A stretch of DNA of 64,000 nucleotides from Rhododendron vialii (GCF_030253575.1 NC_080562.1:41393852-41457851), one strand, 5' to 3'; positions 47,329-59,965 are shown, counted from the stretch's first letter. Program-made: numbers and translations. The notes: generated by a model from the sequence alone, not told the origin.

Positions 47329-48092
47329 ATGGCTCAATTCTCTGATTGTGATCACACCTTCGAAACTATTTCTGTTCGAGAGGTTTCCATTCCTCCAACT
47401 TTGGAGAGGATTTCCACTGACCATATTTCTGGCAAAATTGTTCGTGAATGCTCTTACTCTTCTTCCTCATCCTCCTCTCCCAAATTCCTTATTGGAGTTG
47501 ATAAGAATAGTACTGCAAACAATAATTGGAATCAATATGCTTCTACTCACTCTACTTCTCCCACTTCTAATTGGGAGATCAAGCATTTGAATCCCCTTTC
47601 TAATAGGGTTTTGGTGGTAATGGACTATCCACCTGTTCAAACATTCTTCCATCATCATCGCTCCTTAACCATGAGCCGTTATTATGCTGCTAGCGTAATG
47701 GAATCTCCTCACTTGAGCCTCCTCGATTCTCTTCTTTCTTCTTCTCTTCGTCCACCTTTTTGTAGGGTTGAAGAAAAAGAAGCTTCTGGCATTGCTAGTT
47801 ACCGTGATCTTCGAGATAAGGCTAAGACTCAGTATTGTCATTGGATGGACGAGGTTCGAAGGCCTCACTTTTCAGAAGGTTTTGACAAAGATCCTTATGC
47901 TCTTCACTTTCTTCCGGAAGAACCTGATTGGTTCGAAGAGCTAGCTAACTTGAGGTTTGATCCCCCTCTCTTATTTCAGGGCTGGCCATCCTTTTAACCC
48001 TGATGATGATTCTCAGCAAGCCAAGGAACTGTTGGCTACTTTTGCTCTTGTTAACGTCAACATTCTGGAAGAGCACGTGCCTTATATGAATT

Positions 48093-50669
48093 TGTCACGA
48101 CCCAAAACCTACCTTGGAAGTCGTGACCGGCCAAGCGGGTGTTAAGCCGCCAAAGGCTTGCACATATTCTAGTTTAGGGATTTCTCACTTATCATTGTCA
48201 ATTTAAACCATATAAGCAAAGTATGCGGAAGCGTAGAATAAATAACATAATCCCAGAGCTTCTAAGTGTACAAGTATAAGAATTACAAACCATTAGACTA
48301 CACATGATTCCCCACGGTTATTCTAGTACCTCATTCGGCCCACAACTTGCTATCTACCTTAACCTGAAAAATTGGAAAAGGTTTTCATAAGCCGAAGCTC
48401 AGGTGAGAAACGTATACCAAAATTACAAGTTTGACTATGGAAATACCCCACATTATAAAACAGTTCAAATCAACAATTCAAATATTTTGTTGACCATCCA
48501 ATACATGCAATTTTGTCCGAAAGCTCATTTCTTTGGTCCAAAAGATGGCCCCTTTTCATTTCATTTCTCTTTCAACTTTTGCACTTTTGAGTGATAATAT
48601 CATTCAATGGTATTTTTGCCAGTCGGTTGGGGAGCGACCCCATTGAAGAGTGGTAAGATATCATTACCCGGTGATGCTTGGTTGCATCTTCTACCTTATT
48701 ACTTCATGCCACTAGTATCTTTACCCGTCCCCTAACGCTCAGGACACCGTTCGAATGAACCATATTATCACAAGCATGTACTAGTAACAATTCTAGTTTC
48801 CAAAACATATTGCCATGGTCTAGTCTTTAACCGTAACACATAAGATTTATAAACAAGCCATCACAAGTATTTCTATTTAACAACAGTAATTAAACCAAGA
48901 AAGAAGCTCAAATCCCACATTTTTTTTTGCATATTCAAGCAATGGCATTTTATTCCAAAAATTTAGAAAAGACATGTAGCTAAGGTATGCACAACTCACC
49001 AAAAAGAAGTAGTGGCCACTTTACACGCGTCACCTCACTTCACAGTACTTGCACCTAAACACGTAATGTTTTGATGTTAGCTAAGATTCCTATATCCGAA
49101 ATTTAACTAGTTACTTTAGGCTTTCTCGTTTGTGAGTTGGCCTTTCTCGATTTAGAGACGACTAGAGGGTTAAATAGTCGTTACACGCTTTGATGAATAC
49201 ACGTACCAACTCTCGTTTCATAAGTACAGATACTTTGAAATTCAACACAGTTGGGTAGTTACCTAAAAATGATTTAACTCAACTTCATTTCAGTGATTAG
49301 GCGATTTACCAACGTGTACACATATATTATCATTACCAATAATTTAATAGAACTCAAACTGACTATCTGTATTATTTTAGCCTAAGCAAATCAAGGCTTG
49401 ATTAAGGACTACATGTGTACCTAAACATCCAATATCTAAATACATATATCACACTCACACAAAACGGAGTGCATCATATACACACGGAACACAACCTAAA
49501 CAACCGCGGCGTTGCCGCAGCTAAACCTCATGTATTTTGTGTTATTTTTCTAGCCGAGGAAAGGAAGGAGAAGAAAAATATGGAAAGGTCCAGCCATGGT
49601 CACCGCCGCGTGCGGTGGTCCGCGTAGGGACGAGAGAGAGAGAGACGGGGAGAGAGGTTAATTACCAACTAATTTCCGGCGGCGCACAGAAGGAATCGAA
49701 AGTCAGTTGAATCAGAGGAGGGGTGCACGAACTACTCTCTATCTTTTCCTTCACCGTTCCCCCTTCTCTCTTCTAGCTGTTTATTCTCTTTTTCTTTTTC
49801 TTTTTATTTACTATTAACCGTCCTTCCACTGTTTTTGCATCTCTTTCTTTTCTAACTTATAAAGTTTAATTATACTCCTAGGTGAATTATGAGAGATGCT
49901 ACATACACTACCATCCATCCACTACACCATCCACTACATCTTTTGTAGGGCTCATTCTGGGTTCCAAAAAAATACAGAAAAATGTCCATAAATTTTAGAA
50001 TAATATTTTATGGGGCCCTGTAAAAAATCAGTTCCAACGAATATCGGTAAGTATTATTTCTTGATTTGTAGGGGCGAAATTGTTCAACTGTACAGTTTCG
50101 CCTCTACGAATCAAAAAATAATACTTACCGATATTTGTTGGAGCCGATTTTTTACAGGGCCCCATAATATATTATTTTAAAATTTATGAACATTTTTTTG
50201 TATTTTTTTGAAACCCAAGGTGGGCCCTACAAAAAATACAGTGAATGATGCAGTGGTTGGAGGTAGTGTACCTAGACTTATTGGTGAATTATATACATGT
50301 ATTTCGGTGGCTGAAGTTGAAACAGGACCCTACTTTCCTTTCCAAAGGACACCTGTGATTCCTATGTCACCCCAACGTGACACATAGCATTGCGCACCCG
50401 TTTGTTGCAATTTTTGTCCGAACGCGTTTGAATTTCAGTCTCCTAAAAATCTAAAAAATCCAACATAGACTAATTAAAATGTGTAGATCATTAATGTGTC
50501 GTTCGCTTCTTAAAGAAAAGTGCTGAACTCCTAAAATTATATCATGCTATTCTCGTGTTTTAAAAACGTCGACTGAAAATATTCCTTTAACCTTAATCAC
50601 ATTTCTTTTAAAATACCGTAACCTGCTTAGCGTCACATAAGTGCATTTTTTAAAAAACTAGGCTTTACA
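48093..50669 (+). mobile_element. Solo LTR (chromovirus-like) inside the 47.3-kb gene
   Basis: It starts TGTCACGACCCAAAACC and ends CTAGGCTTTACA, flanked by GAATT at 48088-48092 and 50670-50674. Subtracting a nested MITE leaves about 2.2 kb with no coding domain and no second LTR. Internal landmarks GCGGAAGCG and CATAAGCCGAAGCTCAGGTGAG are like those in the LTR at 53017-57014. Assignment to Ty3/gypsy chromoviruses (Tekay-like) is inference. Confidence 0.85.
49891..50282. mobile_element. Foldback MITE nested in the solo LTR
   Basis: Arms of about 180 bp pair around GTTCAACTGTACAG. GGTGAATTAT flanks both ends (49881-49890 and 50283-50292), a 9-10 bp duplication fitting a Mutator-like MITE. The outermost 20 bp pair poorly and the inner arms pair well. 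Confidence 0.85.
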
Positions 50670-51066
50670 GAATTTTGTATGGGCCTGTGAAACTCTTCAA
50701 TCCTCCTTTGGCTCCCTTCCAATGGCTCATATTCGTGCCTTCCTTAATCATCTGCCCACCATAAAAATGTGGCTAAAACAAAACACAGCTGCCCATGGGT
50801 TCAATCAAGACCTTCATGGTTATAAGCTTCATGACAGGGTACTGGCACTTGAAGACTACTCCTTCGAACTCCCTGCTACGGCGACCAAATATCTTCGAAA
50901 GAAGCACAACAGGCTTTCGAAGAATTTTCCAACCAAGCAGGCTAACTTCGAAAGGAGGACCCAACAAATGGTCCTACAATTCATACCTCTTCTTGCAAAA
51001 AAGATCCAGTTGGAGAAAGAGGCCAGCACAAGGAAGATGGAACATGAATTTCTTTCCTACCCTTAG

Positions 51067-52903
51067 GAAAGGTTTCATGACTTGATGACTTGGAGCTTTC
51101 CTCATTATTTCAAGATTGTTTCAACCCTGCTAGAGGCCTTTAATGCTCTCAGTGCTTAGTTTTATTTATTTATCTTGCTTTTAACATAGGATTTCCTTTT
51201 CAATAATTTCTTTTGTAATGTAGGATTTCCCATTTTATCTAAGAAAATTGTTATCAAAGTATTTCCCTTTATTGCATTTATTCTGTCCTTTAATATTTCA
51301 ACTAACAATACGGGCTTTGAAGTACCAAATATTTATTCAAAAAAGAACAAAATACCAAAAATGTTTATTTCAATTTCCTTTTGTCAATTTAAAACACACG
51401 CTGATAAATCAAAGTTATTTTCACATTCGGGCCCGATTTACCTTTACAAATCATCTGGGCCCAATTCAAATCTCAAGATCAGGATCCAATATCCCTCCAC
51501 GCGTTGCAGTTGAGAAAATTTAAACTTCATTCGCATCTAAACCCTGAACGTATTTAACTTGGGTAACTTCAAGTTCTCCTTTACTCCTGAATTCTATTGA
51601 AGTTCACACACAAATCTCAACTTCACTGTCTCTATTCTTCCTGTAATTTTAATGGCGTCTCAAATTCATGTGGTTGAGAGTATTGGCCAACCCTCTTATG
51701 CTCTTCAACGCCTAATTGCTAAGGAACTCACAGTTGCCCACACTGTCGGCCACGCTCATTTGAGCTACAGTTCAAAGTCGGCTTGGTAGAAAATACATTT
51801 CTAACCATCCTATAAGATGCCTCTCCCATTTGCATTGATAATCCTTGGCTCTTATCTATAAATACACCCCTCCTCTCAAGTGAAATAGCCCTTACACCCA
51901 TTACCTCCAAGTCTTGAGAAAGTTACTCTGACATTTTCTCTCTCTAAAAACATTCCAAACATCCTCACTTCCAGAGTTTAGTGCTCTACTAGCCTTGGGA
52001 TCCCACCACTCCAAAGTTCTAAACCCACAATCATTTCACAAATCCACACTCATCCATCTTTGTTCAAGCTCAAAACCGAAGGTAAAAGCAAGTTTTCTTT
52101 GGGCTAAGCTCAGTCTTGGCCCTGAGGGGACTTTCAGCAGTCACACTTAACCTATTTTTGTTAAGTGTCGACTTAAAAACTATTTTCAGAAACAAAACCA
52201 GTGTCTGTACTGGAAACACTACACTGCATGGTGTTATGGTACACCCCGCGATGTAGTGTATTCCCACGTACGGCGTTTAATGTTCATTTTTTTATCTGTT
52301 TTGTCTGTTCTGATCACATTCACTTATTGTCAGGCTACACTAATATTGCTCAGAGATCATTACTGGTGCGTTCAAGAATGTAGTTTTATCCGAAAAGCAT
52401 GCCTTTGGCTTATTGAAATGGGTTTTTATGGTCATCCATGATTATCAAGTGCATCAAAAAGAGTTTTGTAAACTGTTTTTCAATAGAGACAATGAGGAAG
52501 ATGCTTGAGTCCATGGCTTGCTTCGATTTGAAAATGTCAAGAGCATTCTAAAGTGAATAAGGAGCCACACCGTACGATGTTTTAAGGAGCACCATACGAT
52601 GCAACTAATACATCGTGCGAGGTTATGAGCAATAATAGTGGACCGATGGTAAACTGGTATATCGCACGGCTTATCAGAGAACCGTGCGAGGTATCTCAGT
52701 ATACTGTGCAGTCTTGTTTGTGGCCAAGGCAGTCTATTGTTATCTTGTCATTTCATTTCTATATATCATCCATTTATCATGCACTGTACAGTAAACACCA
52801 CAAGCACGCCAACGTGATATATTTAATCTCATGTCCCTTTCCCCTATTTGCTTATTAAAAACTTAATCTTCCAAACGATATTAAAATTTTCCCCTTGAAA
52901 ATG
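51067..52903. other. Repeat-like region with a 45-codon ORF and word repeats
   Basis: 51652-51789 is a short ORF (MASQIHVVESIGQPSYALQR...), unrecognised, with a leader like that of the 47.3-kb gene. 51850-51870 has CTATAAATACACCC, promoter-like. 52190-52700 carries repeated words near ACCGTACGATG and ATCGTGCGAGG. These traits suggest an LTR or its flank, but no ends were identified. Confidence 0.4.
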
Positions 52904-53016
52904 CTTAGTAGAGACCGATTTTTATTAGGCGAGAGGGGTGCTTTTTCAATAAAACCTTTCCCTCTCGTAACTTGGCCCTCGGACCCAAAGTCTCAACATT
53001 TTCGCTAGATCGAAAG

Positions 53017-56000
53017 TGTTACGGCCTAGCATTTTTATTTATTTATTTATTTAATTATATTGGTCATTTATTAATTGGATGTTATTGTCTGGTCCAAATT
53101 TGTATTTTGTGCGCTATGGGTATTTATTGACATGGTTGTAATTTTGGAGTATAAGAATTTATTTTGTTAAGTAAATTTTATAAGTATGATAATACAGTTG
53201 GTATTAGACTAGATTTCATAATTAGTTATATAGTTTATATTAACATTGCGGGGTCTATAATACCTAGTAGCTTATTAATAGGGCCAAGAGAGAGCGTGAG
53301 TTAGAGGAATTAAGTTATTATATTAGACTAGGGTTATTATTTGTGGGACAATGAAGACGCAGTAGAGGGTTTTGCTTGGTTGGAGATTGAAGCCGCAGTA
53401 GAGGGTTTTGCTTGGTGGGAGATTTGCCAAAGTGGTTAGTGTGGGCACGCGCCCCGGAAAATTTTTATTATGAAAAACTTGGATGCGGCCCTTTTTCGGA
53501 AAGCGGGGTGAAACGCTTCGATCCAGAGTCGCCACTCGGGTTTTAGCGGTTATACACCCAAGGAACCGAACTCGAAAACATTTGCCACGTTTGTTTGATT
53601 TTGAAAAAGGCTTGTAGACTGGACCGTCGTCACCTTCGATATCTGAGGTTCGGGAGCCAAGTTACGAGAGGGGAAGGGTTTTATGGCACCCCTCTCGCCC
53701 AATCCGGAGATCGGTCTCTACTCAGGCATTTCGTAAAAACTTTTGCATTTTTCTCTCATTAATCATTTTTAGCCAGTTGGGACGGGGGACCAGTTAATGG
53801 GGATTAAAACTGTAACAAGTTGTAGTTATGTGACAAAAATGTTATGGATGATTGATTGAAACAACGAATATAGATCGAGAACAAAGACTTGTGGGTGTTT
53901 TAAACAAACTGGAACACACTGATCCAGCGTGATGCACGCAGGAGAAAACCTGTATGCACTGGCTAGGCCACTGCATACGGAGATGACCTGCGTACTCCAC
54001 TACAAAGACTGGCGTGCGCCGGTAGGTCTAAACCCACAGCTCCTATCTCTCAAACCTCTGGGCTCTGGAATGGATCAGTGCACACCCAGGACAAACCACA
54101 CAATTTAATAGCAGCATATATACAGATTACAGACAGATGAAATGGCTTGAAGCCATGAAAATAGACAGGAAACCCCATAAACAGAGTGGGGAAATAGCAA
54201 GAGGCCAAGATCAAGGCGAGATACAAGGGCCAGCCACTGGATCGTGACATCACTGTCGTACGCCCGTCATTAGACCACGTACGCCAGTAACATCATTTGT
54301 CCAATGTTTGGCTTTGCATCTTTCGGGCTCTCTGGAACACAACCAGAAGGATCCCAGAGGCCTTCTAAAGCAGATGAAAGCAAATATTGAATGCTATAGC
54401 TAAACAGTTCTAGGATACAGAAAGCTGTAAAACTGGTTATTAGCATGCTATAAGGTGATGAGAGAAAATATAAGCAAAAAATGGATGATCAATGATCCCC
54501 ACGCTAGTAGTGCGCATACCGCCAGGACTGGCGTACGGCTCGATATTACTGGCGTGCGCCATTGTTCACTCCTTACGATCCTTGAAATTAGGCCAGCTTT
54601 AGGGCCAGGACTGGTATTGATTACCAGCCTTGACCCTGCTAGCCCCCCTCAGGGGTCAGAACAAAACGTAAGCAAAAAGGTGGTATACCTCTTTGGATTG
54701 AGTTTTGATGATGGATTTGAGCTTTGAACTTGAGTGCTGACGGATGGGTGATGAAAGAATGGCTGTGTAATGGTGTGTGAGAGAGGTGTTTGCTTGCTCT
54801 TTCAACTAGTGTGAGAAGAGAGCAAGAAGAAGAGAGGGAGAGAGCTTGAGAGCTTCTTGAGTGTAGCCCCTTTTTTTTTTAACCCTTTGCAAAAGTGAGA
54901 GAGGGGTGTATATATAGAGGAGTGGGTGTTGGTAACTAGCTGGTTTAGGGCTGGTTGGTTAGATGAGAGAGCCTCCCATGCATTAAATGCATGGGACTTG
55001 GCTTGATGGAAGGTGTAGGGGAGAGGGGGAACGTCCCTGCCGAGTGTAATCATCAGGGGGACTGTAGCCCACGTCAGGGTGGCACAAAAGTCTCGCCCAT
55101 GTGGCTGAATAAAGTTGATTTGACTGGGCTTGACTGGCGTGCGCCATGTTCAGACCGGTGTGCGCCAGTAATAACTGGGTCAACGGTCGATGACTGACAC
55201 GTGACAGTTCACTGGCATACGTCAGCTCAGTACTGGCGTAAGCCAGTTTGGGTTTTGCTGAGGCCATTTGGTTCTGGCTTGAAGGGTTTGAAATGGAGTT
55301 TGAAAGGGTTTGAATGAGGTTTGGGATGTTCAAAGCTCAAACACACCAATAATTTCGGGATGTTCTTGACCATATTCATCATTGGGGAATCAAATACCGT
55401 AAGTAAACTAATTTGGAAAGTCCAAAATAGGGTGTCTACAGTTAGTTCCTCTTCAATTCTTGTTTCTCTTTTCCTTTTCCCATGTTCCAGTAGTTTATGG
55501 GCTTCAACTAGAAAACAAACTTGGGTTTATTGGAGGTGTAGATCAATGGAGTTAATAAAGGAAAAAAATGGGTTTTGTCTGTAGCTTTGCAAAAGTTTCA
55601 CTGGCACCGATTGGTTTCTTTTAATGCTATTGGACCATGGTGCGTTGGAGGATTTGACTGGCGGTTTTTGTGGGTGCGGGTGGTGTGCGTGTGTGCAAAT
55701 GGTGAATGGTGTTTATGGTTTTGAATGGGTTGAGAGAGAACAAGAGGAATGCATAGAGAACAAAGCACTGGGTTTTTGGGTGTACGTGGTTGAACAGAAG
55801 GTTATAGCAATGGGAATGGAAATTGGATAATGGTTTTGGTAGGATTAGTCTTGAATTGTTCTTAGGTTTAAATTAGTATAGTTCTAGGAAGCTTTAAACT
55901 ACCGTAGGTAATATTATACTTGATACAGTTGGTGATAATATTACTATATGATGCCTTGTTCAGGTTAGGCTCGTTTTGCGTGGTTCGAGTCGCATTATTT

Positions 56001-57014
56001 TTTGGCTCAGGTGAGTGGTTAAGCATGTTACGTATTTTTGAACTTCCCCATGTCCCTTAAATTGTTGTTTTGGAAAATTTATTATTGAAATTGGATCGGA
56101 AACGCATATTGTTTATATTTGATTATATTAAATAGGCATGCGGTGTCAGTAAAACCATTTGTTGATCGAATAATCTTTTTGGTGAGAACTTTGTGGATAT
56201 TGTTGGGAACATATTTTGGAAAGTCTAGGGAAATTAATCATCTGTGTGCAGGTGACTCTGGCCATTAGAGAAGAGACCGGGTTAGGTCGGTGACTCTAAT
56301 GCTCAACGGCTTTCTTTTGCCGGGTTGTTCTTCGGGAAAAGTTCCATGGGCTGCCTACTCGTGGTGACTCTAAGATACGATATTAGATCCAATTATGAGA
56401 CATTTATTCACTGGCATTTGGTTCTATCGATATTGATTGTGGTTCCCCATTGTTGTTGGAGATTGGTTTGTGATCACCATTGAGACTTATTGGTAAATGA
56501 TTTATGGCTTATTTGTTGGTTTGATGCACACCTTCGTATGCAAAAATATGTTAACGTGATAATCTATTTTTAGCCATGTTTTAGAACTGTATTATTATAC
56601 ATGCTTTACTACTCACTGAGCTCGTCAGCTGACGGATTTATTCCAACTTCTTTTCAGGCAAGTCGGGAAGTTAGGCAAGGACTTTGGTGGTATTTCGGGA
56701 TTTTCGTTTGTTGAACTCCTTAGGGTGTCTCATCCTAGCTTAGTGTTTTATTTCATCGCTTCCGCATTGAAACATTTTGTCAGACATCTGGATTCTTTTA
56801 TTACTATTGGATAACTGGATTTTATTTGGTTCATGAGATGTTTGTGCCCCATTCTTTTTATGAAATTTATTGGATGTTTTGAATAAAAAAAAGTGAATGA
56901 CTTTTGGTAGATCCTTGCTTAGGAGTTTTTATAAAATTTCTTTTTAGGTTGCATGTTCTATGAGCTTTGGTCTTGTGGTTCATGGCTGGTCACTTCTCAT
57001 TTTGGGGCATAACA
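53017..57014 (-). mobile_element. Chromovirus-like solo LTR, split by a second LTR
   Basis: The left end reads TGTTACGGCC and the right end GGGGCATAACA. The flanks GAAAG (53012-53016) and AAAAG (57015-57019) match at 4 of 5 bases. Without the nested 53440-55440 element and its duplication it is about 1,990 bp. The landmarks GCGGAAGCG and CTCAGTGAGTAG, read on the minus strand, resemble the 48093 LTR, giving minus orientation. 55446-57014 contains no gene. Confidence 0.65.
53440..55440 (-). mobile_element. Solo LTR carrying a GC-rich palindromic word array
   Basis: It begins TGTGGGCACGCGCCCC and ends AGGGTGTCTACA. On the minus strand it starts TGTAGACACCCT, a common gypsy LTR start, so the orientation is probably minus. 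GTTAG flanks both ends (53435-53439 and 55441-55445). It is 2,001 bp with no coding domain. Variants of ACTGGCGTACGCCAGT are scattered through it. 53616-53740 recurs inverted at 52904-53010. Confidence 0.85.
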
Positions 57015-58240
57015 AAAAGCCTTTTTCGCTCAAACAAAACTCTCGATTTCTCGGATCATCCTGGCGACTCTCGAGCATTTCGGTCGGGGAGCCCACATAC
57101 CCTTTTTTGCTCATGAGTACAGCTCATGCTCTTCCCTATTCATGGGGAAGCCTTTCTGTTGTTCGGCTCCTCCTTTTGGATTCTTCTCGTGAATTCCCAG
57201 GCTTCTCAAGGTGACCCCTTTCGTACTCGATTTCTCGAATCTCTTCTTATCGAGTGCCTAGCGGACTCATCTTTCTTGGTAGTATTTGCCCACACTCGTG
57301 AACTTTGAGTTCATCCTACCATTTTATTCTTAGAACTCTAGGATTGAACCAGCGAATGACTCGTACCCACCGTACCTTTGCTTTTCTCCACTAGAAGCTT
57401 TTTTGGAGCCTGCAGTGGCATTTTGTCATGAGCCCCCCCCCCCCCCCAAGGACCACGCGTGTTCTTTGGGTCGTGTGGCTCTTTTTCCACCATGGTTTCA
57501 ATGGGAACTCCATCGTTTCCCACAGACGGCGCTAATTGTAAGTGGGCAAAATTGAACGATGTTTTGCGACAGCTCGTAGAATGTAACGACTACTCATGCC
57601 TCTTGCCGGAACCCTAGTTCATCGTCGGAACCCTAATCTGCAAAACAGACATGGGGTGAACGCACCTTTGCCTCTCGTGGCAAAGGCCCTCCAATGCTTA
57701 AGTTAGTATCACGTAATAGTTAAAACCCTAATTATCAGTAGGAAGATTATATGTTTGCAATGTATTGCGTACCCTTTATCTCTAGGTTTACCTCGTATTT
57801 ATAGATGTCCGTATGCTTGCTGCCCAAGCATCTAATTGCCCTAGGTTTCCTATCCCGTACAATGGATTCTCGTTCCCTTATTGGATCATACCTTCAATCT
57901 CTGTGGGACTCTTTCCCCAAGCCGAATATCCTATCCTTGTTAGGAAACACAGCTAGCATCCCTCATTCGTGGGATCTTGTTCCGTCACGGAGTGTAGCAG
58001 CACTGGAATCTTCTAGAATGTCTTTACCGTCTTATCTCCTAAAGTAACTCAAGACAGGACGCTCCTACTGTTCAGCTATCTCATCGCTGACAACCCATGC
58101 TTATTATTGGCCTCTCGTGCCGTCGTCATCCCCATCGCCGATCATCACCTTGATCGGAGGTAGGGTCCAGAGTGGACCCATCTGTCACGTGTTCGGCTAT
58201 CAATTGCACTATTCGGGAATAACTCCCTACGTCAGTAACA
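57015..58240 (-). mobile_element. Gypsy element remnant: 5' LTR, PBS and gag start
   Basis: 57537-58240 has ends TGTAAGTGGGC and CGTCAGTAACA (TG...CA), a 704-bp LTR on the minus strand. Immediately inside it, read on the minus strand, is TTAGCGCCGTCTGTGGGA, which fits the TGGCGCC-type primer-binding site of plant Ty3/gypsy elements with one change. An ORF then begins (57523-57338, MGNDGVPIETM), 61 residues, with a poly-C tract within it. The rest of gag is degenerate, and the element is cut by the LTR at 57014. No pol or 3' LTR was found. Confidence 0.65.
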
Positions 58241-58332
58241 GTGATTAGTTAGCTAACAACTGAGTTAGTTAGCTAACTGATATATAGCTTGTAATCGATT
58301 CTTTGATGAGCAATGGGAAAATACAACTAAAT

Positions 58333-58371
58333 ACTCTCTCTCTCTCTCTCTCCCTCCCCCCCCCCCCCCCC
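58333..58371. repeat. (CT)n plus poly-C tract
   Basis: A CT run is followed by about 16 C residues. Length is likely to vary between individuals and to be error-prone in assembly. Confidence 0.95.
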
Positions 58372-58395
58372 GGTGAAAGTTAGGGTTTTTCCATA

Positions 58396-59965
58396 TAGTC
58401 CATCTCAGCAAATTCCGTAACCAGATAACAGGTGCCGAATTTAATAATGTTAGTAAAACTTAGGTGCCTAATTGAAGTTTAATAAAGTTTGAGTGTTCAT
58501 GAGACATTTGGGGATGTGGATCGCTTTTTTAAGCTTATGTTACACATGGCAAGTTGCCAACAAGGGAAATCGTGCATTTGACATTAGCCAACTTACGATG
58601 GCCCAAAGCACAATGAGAAATCACTTAGTGAGGAAAAAGAATCAACTCAATAAGCAGATTAAACTATTAGAAGTCAATTGATATGTGTAAGTATGCCCCA
58701 CACACCACCAGATTAAAAAAATTGTCTCTCTAGAAATTTGACAAAAATGTGCTTTTAACATCTCCAAAGATTACCAATGGGCTCCTGTCCTGGTTGATAA
58801 CTACTGTCCTCCCGATATGGGAGGTCAGGGTTTGAGCCCAGTCACGGGCTTTTGAGATTCAAGGCCTAATGGATAGCCTCTGAAATTTTTTGTAGACTAA
58901 TCTATTAAAATCCCACTAACCTTGTTGATGTATACAATATCAAGTGCGATCATGACAGTAAATAAAATTGAATTTCTCCTCCAAATTACTTGTAGGTACA
59001 AAGCATTGTTGAAGACCCCATTGTTTCTTGCTCTCGGCCAAATCGACCAAAGCACCACATAGAAGATAGTCTCCCAACATATTTTCTCTCCAGGTCATTG
59101 GGGTAAGAATTGGTGAACCAAAGAAGCATGAGATCATGCAAGGAAGCCGGCCGGACAAGCCCCTTGTATGTTCCGCCACTCCATAATCGCATAATTCATG
59201 TAGATGAAAAACTAACCCAAATTGAAACGATTGGATTTGCTTGCCATACTGATCGAGCTACAGAATCAAGTTAATTTGTGTTGCCAATAGACCAAAAAGA
59301 GTTGATACGCTTCCAATAAGAGTAGAGTTTAGGAAAGCTGTTTTGTCCATCTCAGCGAATTCCGTTACCAATTTGACAAATTGGGATAGCAATTGCCGAA
59401 TTTAATAACGTTAGTAAAACTTAGGTGCCTAATTGAAGTTTAATAAAGTTTGAGTGTTCATGAGACATTTGGGGATGTGGATTGCTCAGTTTTTAAGCTT
59501 ATGTTACACATGGCAAGTTGCCAACAAGGGAAATCGTGCATTTGACATTAGCCAACTTGCGATGGCCCAAAGCACAATGAGAAATCACTCAGTGAGGAAA
59601 AAGAATCAACTCACGAAGCAGATTAAACTATTAGAAGTCAATTGAAATGTGTAAGTATGCCCCACACACCACCAGATTAAAAAAATGTCTATCTAGAAAT
59701 TTGAAAAAAAATGTGCATTTAACATCTCCAAAGATTACCAATGGGCTCCTGTTCCGGTTGATAACTACTATTCTTTCTATATGAAAGGTCAGGGTTCAAG
59801 CCCCGTTATGGGCATTTAATTAGGATTCAAGGCTAATGGATAGCCTCTGAAATTTTTTGTGGGCTAATCTACTAACATCCCACTAACCTTGTTGATGTAT
59901 ACAATATCAAGTGCGATCATGACAGTAAATAAAATTGAATTTCTCCTCCAAATTGCTTGTAGGTA
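58396..59965. repeat. Direct duplication of a ~600-bp block
   Basis: Copy 1 is 58396-58998 and copy 2 is 59342-59965, about 950 bp apart and roughly 90% or more similar by eye. Both contain GCATTTGACATTAGCCAACT and AATATCAAGTGCGATCATGA. Between them is a LINE scrap (59000-59190). ORFs within the block are parts of the LINE tail read in reverse and are not genes. Confidence 0.85.
59000..59190 (-). mobile_element. LINE ORF2 C-terminal scrap
   Basis: The minus-strand frame reads LVRPASLHDLMLLWFTNSY then CWETIFYVVLW, and is nearly identical to 45690-45880. Confidence 0.8.

Larger units (their letters stand above)
47329..51066 (+). pseudogene. Unrecognised gene, frameshifted and split by a solo LTR
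   Basis: A 222-residue frame starts at the ATG at 47329 (MAQFSDCDHTFETIS). Near 47980 the frame moves by one base: after LLFQ the continuation AGHPFNPDDDSQQ runs in another frame, which fits a single-base insertion. The frame is then cut at 48092 by the LTR and resumes at 50675 (VWACETLQSSFG...). It ends at the stop at 51064-51066, for about 360 residues in all. The product has a serine-rich N-terminal part, a middle rich in W, H and F, and a basic helical C-terminus likely to form a coiled coil (LAKKIQLEKEASTRK). No family is recognised. It may be a host gene or part of an older transposon. Confidence 0.65.

Noticed and set aside
54802-55333. Minus-strand ORFs in the 53.4-55.4 kb LTR
   Set aside because: They overlap the palindrome array and LTR ends. 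No domain, and they differ in frame with no promoter evidence.
58493-59645. Two similar ORFs of 62-63 codons
   Set aside because: They are the reverse strand of LINE tail sequence inside the duplicated block, not genes.
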